Shown: one piece after another, positions 59,304-64,000 of the stretch
Layout of the letters: each line of letters starts with the position of its first letter
Position numbering within the stretch: the stretch's first letter is position 1
The notes under the pieces: generated by a model
Seen by the model: only the letters and a program-made list of their open reading frames with translations
Databases searched by the model: none
What the model was told of the DNA's origin: nothing
Program-made: the position numbers and the translations under genes
DNA from: TMP-86 sp044226865
Lineage (GTDB): Bacteria > Pseudomonadota > Gammaproteobacteria > Steroidobacterales > Steroidobacteraceae
NCBI GenBank assembly: GCA_044226865.1
Contig: JBGAGE010000011.1
Coordinates: 62,001 to 126,000 of the forward strand
Direction: 5' to 3'
Length of the DNA stretch: 64,000 nt

Positions 59304-59666
59304 ATGAAGATATTGATCGTCGACGATTCCAGCGCCATGCGCATGATCGTCAAGAAGACGCTGCGTCTCGCAGGGTTCGAAGGGCACGACATCACCGAGG
59401 CCGATGATGGCGCCAAGGCGCTCACGGCCATCAAGGGAGCCACCCCGGATCTCGTGCTTTCGGATTGGAACATGCCCAACATGACCGGCATCGAATTGCT
59501 TGAGAACCTGGGCAAGGAAGGCATCAAGGTCAAGTTCGGATTCGTCACCACGGAAGCCACCCTTGACATGCGCCAGCGCGCCGCCAGCGCCGGTGCGAAA
59601 TTCCTCATCTCCAAACCCTTCACGCCCGAGTCCTTCAAGGAAATCCTCGGGCCGCACATCAACTAA
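59304..59666 (+). CDS. cheY: CheY-type response regulator (second copy)
   Basis: 120 residues, single receiver. Acid pair in LIVDDSSAMRM, Asp54 in VLSDWNMPNMTG, Thr in FVTTEATL, Lys in LISKPFTP. Asp-Trp-Asn-Met-Pro around the acceptor is a typical CheY sequence. Divergence from the first CheY suggests a different job (switch binding versus phosphate sink). It is followed eight bases later by the CheX-like gene. Confidence 0.94.
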   Translation: MKILIVDDSSAMRMIVKKTLRLAGFEGHDITEADDGAKALTAIKGATPDLVLSDWNMPNMTGIELLENLGKEGIKVKFGFVTTEATLDMRQRAASAGAKFLISKPFTPESFKEILGPHIN

Positions 59667-59674
59667 GATCCGCC

Positions 59675-60154
59675 ATGGCCACCGTCTATCCGCTTCCCGA
59701 TGTCGCCCGCGTCAAGAGCATGCTGGGCATGATGTTCGACGGCCTGGAGGTGAAGCAGGGCGGCAAGCTGGACATGGCCCCGACCTCCAACGCCTATGTC
59801 GGCGTGTTCGTCGGCGACGACGGCAAGCCTGGTGCGCTGTGCGCCTGCGACCTGCCGCTGGCCTCCAACATCGCCTCCGCCTTGTCCATGCTCCCGCCGG
59901 CCGCCGCCAAGGACGCCGCCAAGAGCAAGCAGCTGACCGAGGTCATGCTGGCCAACCTGCGCGAAGTTATGAACATCTGCTCGCGCCTCTTGATCGTGGA
60001 CGGCTCCCCGCACCTGAAACTCGATCAGGTCTACGAAGCCAAGGCAGTACCCGAACCCGCCAGAGCCATCGTCGCAGGCGCCAAAGGCCGCATAGACTTC
60101 GAGATAGGCGTGGCGAAATACGGCCCCGGAGTAATGTCCGTCCTCTCGATCTAA
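59675..60154 (+). CDS. CheX/CheC-like protein (putative CheY-P phosphatase)
   Basis: 159 residues, alpha/beta. The helix EVMLANLREVMNICSRLL carries Glu97 and Asn100 in ExxN spacing, the active signature of CheC/CheX/FliY phosphatases. It is a single-site protein of CheX size. Directly after the second cheY, so that protein is its likely partner. The identification is by motif; homology search is needed for confirmation. Confidence 0.6.
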   Translation: MATVYPLPDVARVKSMLGMMFDGLEVKQGGKLDMAPTSNAYVGVFVGDDGKPGALCACDLPLASNIASALSMLPPAAAKDAAKSKQLTEVMLANLREVMNICSRLLIVDGSPHLKLDQVYEAKAVPEPARAIVAGAKGRIDFEIGVAKYGPGVMSVLSI

Positions 60155-60279
60155 CGACGCCGCAAGAAAGGCGATGCGCAATTTGATGGCGGAAAGCGCC
60201 GTGTCGTGCCAGTACGCGTCCCCATCCAACACGCGCCCTCCACCCAAACAGTTTTTCCCCTGATCTGGCCGCGGAAAAA

Positions 60280-61320
60280 TCAGATGACGCCCCGACGCTT
60301 CTGATCCAGCTCAATGGATTCGAAAAGAGCGCGAAAATTTCCTTCTCCGAAGCCCTGATTCCCCTTACGCTGAATGACCTCGTAGAAGATCGGCCCGATG
60401 ACGTTGCGGGTGAAGATCTGCAGCAGGATTCCAGACTCGAGGCTGCCATCGATGAGAATGCCGCGTTTGCGCAGCTCGTCAACGGACTCATCGTGCCGCG
60501 GAATGCGCGCTGATATCCCATCGTAGTAGGTGCCTGGCGTGTCCTGGAATTCCACGCCATTGGCGCGCAGGGCATCTACAGAGGCGTAGATGTCATCGCA
60601 GCCGAGCGCAATGTGCTGGATGCCTTCGCCCTGGTATTCGCGCAGGTATTCCTCGATCTGGCTCTTGTCATCCTGGCTTTCGTTGATGGGAATCCGGATC
60701 TTGCCGCAGGGAGAGGTCAGGGCGCGCGAGAACAGGCCGGTTTGCTTGCCCTCAATCTCGAAGTAGCGGATCTCGCGAAAATTGAACAGGCGCTGGTAGT
60801 ACCCGGCCCACACGTTCATGTTGCCGCGGTGCACGTTGTGCGTGAGATGGTCGATGACCGTGAGGCCGGTGCGGCGCGCCGGCGCCGCGGCCTTCACCGG
60901 CACGAAATCCACGTCGTAGATGGACCGTTCGCCGTATCGGTCCACCAGGTAGATGAGGCTTCCGCCGATGCCGACGATGGAGGGAATGTTCAACTCCATC
61001 GGGCCGGCCGTGGTGGGGCCGGGTTGGGCGCCCAGCTGCAGCGCGCGCTGGAAGGCCAGCGCCGCATCGGCGACACGGAAGGCCATGGCGCACGCGCAGG
61101 GCCCATGCTGGCGGGCGAACTTCTGCGCGAAGCTGTCGCTCTCGGCGTTGATGATGAAGTTGATGTCGCCCTGGTTGTGCAAAGTGACGTTCTTGCGCCG
61201 GTGGCGCGCGACCACGGGCAGTCCCATGCGTTCGAACAGGTCGCGCAGCAGCTCGGGATCCGGCGCCGCATATTCGACGAACTCGAATCCATCGGTATTC
61301 ATCGGGTTGGCGATGCTCAT
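60280..61320 (-). CDS. hpd: 4-hydroxyphenylpyruvate dioxygenase
   Basis: 346 residues, two-domain vicinal-oxygen-chelate enzyme. The iron ligands are the His of VIDHLTHNV, the His of IQHIALGCDD and the Glu of IFYEVIQRKG; the C-terminal tail GFGEGNFRALFESIELDQ closes the site. It converts 4-hydroxyphenylpyruvate to homogentisate with O2. Third gene of the hmgA-fahA-hpd run, 45 bases after fahA. GGAG precedes ATG 61320 by nine bases. Convergent with the CheX-like gene; the 125-base gap shows no clear terminator. Confidence 0.96.
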   Translation of the reverse strand: MSIANPMNTDGFEFVEYAAPDPELLRDLFERMGLPVVARHRRKNVTLHNQGDINFIINAESDSFAQKFARQHGPCACAMAFRVADAALAFQRALQLGAQPGPTTAGPMELNIPSIVGIGGSLIYLVDRYGERSIYDVDFVPVKAAAPARRTGLTVIDHLTHNVHRGNMNVWAGYYQRLFNFREIRYFEIEGKQTGLFSRALTSPCGKIRIPINESQDDKSQIEEYLREYQGEGIQHIALGCDDIYASVDALRANGVEFQDTPGTYYDGISARIPRHDESVDELRKRGILIDGSLESGILLQIFTRNVIGPIFYEVIQRKGNQGFGEGNFRALFESIELDQKRRGVI

Positions 61321-61365
61321 GTCGGGGTCTCCATTGACGCGCCGGCGGCGCGTGCAGGTTCAGGT

Positions 61366-62688
61366 CTACAGGGCGGGCAATAGGCGCGCGGCCGCCTCGC
61401 CGAAGCCGATACGCGCGCGGCCCGGGGCCTCGCACCAGCCGCGCAGGATGATGTCATCGCCATCCTGCACGAAGGTGCGGGTCTCGCCGGCACCGACGGT
61501 GAGGGGTTGCTTGCCGCCCGCGGTCAGCTCGAGGAGTGAGCCGGCTTCGCCTGGCTGCGGCCCGGACTGCGTGCCGGTTCCCAGCAGATCGCCCGGGCGC
61601 AGATTGCAGCCGTTCACGGTGTGATGTGCAACGAGTTGGGCGGCGGTCCAATAGGAATGCTTGAAGCTGCTGCTGGACAACCGCTGCGGCGGCGCGCCGC
61701 GTGCACGCATGGCGGCAGTGGAGATCCAGGCTTCGATGCGGATGTCGATGGCGCCGCTCTCGCGATTGCCCGGGGCATCGAGATAGGGGAGTGGCGCGGG
61801 ATCGGCTTCCCTACGGACATGCGGCTGGCGGTAGGGCGCCAGCGCCTCGGCGGTGACTACCCAGGGCGAGATCGTGGTGGCAAAGTTTTTCGCCAGGAAT
61901 GGCCCCAGCGGCTGGTACTCCCAGGCCTGGATGTCACGTGCGGACCAGTCGTTCAACAGGCACAGCCCGAAGATTTGCGACTCTGCATCCGCCATGGGCA
62001 CCGGCCGGCCGGCCTCGTTGCCGGCGCCGATGAAGATGCCGAGTTCCAACTCGTAGTCCATGCGCGCACTGGGCTCGAGCACCGGCACGGTGGCTCCCGG
62101 TGCCAATCGCTGGCCGCGCGGACGATGGAATTGCTGCCCGGACACGCCGATCGAGGAGGAGCGCCCGTGGTAGCCGATGGGAACCCAGGTGTAGTTCGGC
62201 AGCAGCGGATTGTCGGGACGAAACAATCGTCCCACCGCGGTGGCATGATGAATCGAGGCGTAGAAATCGGTGAAGTCGCCGATCTGTGCCGGCACGTTGA
62301 ACCTTGCCTGTGATTGCGGCACGAGGCAGGGTGCCAGGCGCCCACGCAGCGCCGAATCGCTGCGCAATGCATCGAACAGGGCGGCGCGCAGGGTATGCCA
62401 ATGATCGGGACCCAGGCGCATCAACTCGTTCAATGTCGGTGCACCGGCGGCGCGCAGCGCGCGGGCCGCCATGCCCTGCCAGGCGTGGGCGTCCGTGGCC
62501 GCCCGCAGGTCCAGCACCTGGTCGCCGATGGCGACGCCACCGCGCGGCAGGTCGTCCTCGCCGGCACGCTTGAACACGGCGAACGGCAGGTTTTGCAGCG
62601 GGAAGTCCGTGCCGGCGGCGTTCGCCGACTCCACCCAGCTGCGTTGCGCCGGGTCGTGCGTGGCATTGAGGTCGAAGCTGTGGTTCAT
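61366..62688 (-). CDS. fahA: Fumarylacetoacetase
   Basis: 440 residues, full length. N-terminal SH3-like domain, then the FAH fold with YTWVPIGYHGRSSSI, DYELELGIFIG (metal Glu pair) and CLLNDWSARDIQAWEYQPLG, and the C-terminal LGTGTQSGPQPGEAGSLLEL. It hydrolyses fumarylacetoacetate to fumarate and acetoacetate. The ATG at 62688 overlaps the hmgA stop (ATGA). No maleylacetoacetate isomerase gene is in the window. Confidence 0.95.
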   Translation of the reverse strand: MNHSFDLNATHDPAQRSWVESANAAGTDFPLQNLPFAVFKRAGEDDLPRGGVAIGDQVLDLRAATDAHAWQGMAARALRAAGAPTLNELMRLGPDHWHTLRAALFDALRSDSALRGRLAPCLVPQSQARFNVPAQIGDFTDFYASIHHATAVGRLFRPDNPLLPNYTWVPIGYHGRSSSIGVSGQQFHRPRGQRLAPGATVPVLEPSARMDYELELGIFIGAGNEAGRPVPMADAESQIFGLCLLNDWSARDIQAWEYQPLGPFLAKNFATTISPWVVTAEALAPYRQPHVRREADPAPLPYLDAPGNRESGAIDIRIEAWISTAAMRARGAPPQRLSSSSFKHSYWTAAQLVAHHTVNGCNLRPGDLLGTGTQSGPQPGEAGSLLELTAGGKQPLTVGAGETRTFVQDGDDIILRGWCEAPGRARIGFGEAAARLLPAL

Positions 62689-64000
62689 GGGCGCTTGGGG
62701 TCGAAGTGCTTTTCGAGCTTGAGCCAATTCTGCAGGTAGTCGCGTTGCAGCGGCGGCTGGCCGTGCAATGCGCTTTGCACCGGCCGCAGCACCGCTCGGG
62801 TTTCGAACATGAACGCCATGGTTTCTCCGACGAATTGTGGCTGCGAGGTATCCGCGGCGGTGGCCTTGGCGAAGCTGCCGGCATCAGGGCCGTGCGCGCT
62901 CATGCCATTGTGCAAGGAGCTGCCGCCCGGCACGAAGCCGCTGGCCTTGGCATCGTACATGCCGGTGATCAGGCCCATGAACTCGCTGGCCACGTTGCGA
63001 TGGAACCAGGGCGGGCGGAACGTATCTTGTCCCACCAGCCAGCGGGGCGGGAAGATCACGAAATCGATGTTGCTGGTCCCCGGCGTGTCACTGGGCGAAT
63101 GCAATACCAGGAAGATCGACGGATCGGGGTGGTCGAAGGAAATCGAGCCGATGGTATTGAAACGCCGCAGGTCGTATTTGTACGGCACGTGATTGCCATG
63201 CCAGGCCACCACATCCAGCGGCGAGTGCCGCATGGCCGCGCACCACAACCGGCCGCCGAACTTGGCGAGCAGGGTGCAGGTGGCGTCGCGATCTTCGTAG
63301 CGGGCCACCGGCGCCTGAAAATCCCGCGGGTTGGCCAGGCCATTGGAACCGATGGGGCCCAGGTCGGGAAGCTTGAACGGTGCGCCGAAGTTCTCGCAGA
63401 GGTAGCCGCGCGCAGTGCGTTCCAACAACCGCACGCTGAATTTCAGGCCGCGCGGGATCACCGCGATCTCCAACGGCGCGATTTCCAGTGTGCCGAGTTC
63501 CGTGTCGAGCGCGAGCCTTCCCTGCTGAGGCACGATCAACAATTCGCCGTCGGCGTCGTACAGATACCGGTCCTGCATCGAACGGTTGGCGGCGTACAGA
63601 TAGACGTTGCAGCCGTTCATGACCTCCGGGCCGCCGTTGCCGGCTATCGGGATCCACCCGTCGATGAAGTCGGTCGGTGCTTCCGGCAGGACGGGCGGGT
63701 CCCAGCGCAGTTGATTGGGCAAGGCCGGTGCCCGATCCAAGGCGGCGTCTAGGCGGGCGTGCGGCAGGGGCTGGAATTCTTCGTGCATCACCGAGGGCCG
63801 GATCCGGTACAGCCAGGAGCGGCGATTGGCGGCGCGGGGTGCCGTGAAGGCGGTGCCGGAGATCTGTTCGGCATACAGACCGTAGGCGCAGCGCTGCGGC
63901 GAATTGCGTCCCTGCGGCAGGGCCCCCGGCAGCGCTTCGCTGGCGAATTCATTGCCGAAACCACTCTGGTACTGGGGGGAGGCGGATGGCTGCGAATTCC
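62685..64000 (-). CDS. hmgA: Homogentisate 1,2-dioxygenase (5' end outside window)
   Basis: About 438 residues visible, cut at the right edge only a few residues short of the start. The N-terminus reads YQSGFGNEFASEALPGALPQ, a family hallmark, then PLDVVAWHGNHVPYKYDLRR and the iron site SSLHNGMSAHGPDAGSF with FHRNVASEFMGLI (His and Glu ligands). It opens the homogentisate ring to maleylacetoacetate. First visible gene of the operon with fahA and hpd. Confidence 0.96.
   Translation of the reverse strand, partial: NSQPSASPQYQSGFGNEFASEALPGALPQGRNSPQRCAYGLYAEQISGTAFTAPRAANRRSWLYRIRPSVMHEEFQPLPHARLDAALDRAPALPNQLRWDPPVLPEAPTDFIDGWIPIAGNGGPEVMNGCNVYLYAANRSMQDRYLYDADGELLIVPQQGRLALDTELGTLEIAPLEIAVIPRGLKFSVRLLERTARGYLCENFGAPFKLPDLGPIGSNGLANPRDFQAPVARYEDRDATCTLLAKFGGRLWCAAMRHSPLDVVAWHGNHVPYKYDLRRFNTIGSISFDHPDPSIFLVLHSPSDTPGTSNIDFVIFPPRWLVGQDTFRPPWFHRNVASEFMGLITGMYDAKASGFVPGGSSLHNGMSAHGPDAGSFAKATAADTSQPQFVGETMAFMFETRAVLRPVQSALHGQPPLQRDYLQNWLKLEKHFDPKRP

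Noticed and set aside
1..64000. Insertion sequences, integrases, phage genes or toxin-antitoxin pairs
   Set aside because: Looked for transposase, integrase and small toxin motifs; none seen, and no terminal inverted repeats with target duplications.

Overview
The window is GC-rich bacterial chromosome with tightly packed, overlapping genes. It most likely comes from an aerobic, motile, heterotrophic proteobacterium. The mix of P450s, acyl-CoA dehydrogenases, an SCP2-type thiolase and a large one-locus chemotaxis cluster suggests a gammaproteobacterium of the Steroidobacter/Nevskiales kind, but that is inference; no rRNA, tRNA or other marker is present. No insertion sequence, phage gene or CRISPR array was seen.

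Region 1 (1-46.2 kb) is a catabolic island of about 40 genes in short operons, many divergent. It encodes CoA activation (two acyl-CoA ligases), acyl-CoA dehydrogenation (three proteins, one a double-length fusion), hydration (two MaoC-type proteins, one crotonase), hydroxyacyl oxidation (several SDRs), thiolysis (an SCP2-type thiolase beside an HMG-CoA-synthase-like/DUF35 fusion), a CitE-like lyase, a BKACE enzyme, three cytochromes P450, a Rieske oxygenase, an epoxide hydrolase, a molybdopterin oxidoreductase, an Old Yellow Enzyme, a 2-oxoacid dehydrogenase E1 pair with a free lipoyl domain, and three APH-fold phosphotransferases. This fits stepwise breakdown of a branched or cyclic, terpenoid- or steroid-like carboxylic acid. 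The substrate cannot be read from sequence, and no ring-cleavage set for steroids is present. The only recognisable transcription factor is a MarR protein at the left edge. Related short palindromes built on TACCRTAY or ATGGTA/TACCAT lie in at least eight promoter gaps of the island, including the one upstream of marR, so a single shared regulon is plausible.

Region 2 (46.4-60.2 kb) is a complete chemotaxis operon on the + strand: mcp-cheD-cheY-cheA-mcp-cheW-STAS-(CheZ-like)-cheR-cheD-cheB, then cheY-(CheX-like). A good sigma-28 (FliA) type promoter precedes it, and weaker sigma-28-like sequences precede both cheY genes. Both receptors end in an xWxxF tether for CheR/CheB. Two small unannotated-looking proteins carry the active-site spacing of CheZ (DxxxQ) and CheX (ExxN), so the cluster may hold two different CheY-P phosphatases.

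Region 3 (60.3-64.0 kb) is the homogentisate pathway on the - strand, hmgA-fahA-hpd, taking 4-hydroxyphenylpyruvate to fumarate and acetoacetate; hmgA runs off the right edge.

No gap between genes exceeds 300 bases; the longest (46159-46431) holds a terminator and the chemotaxis promoter.
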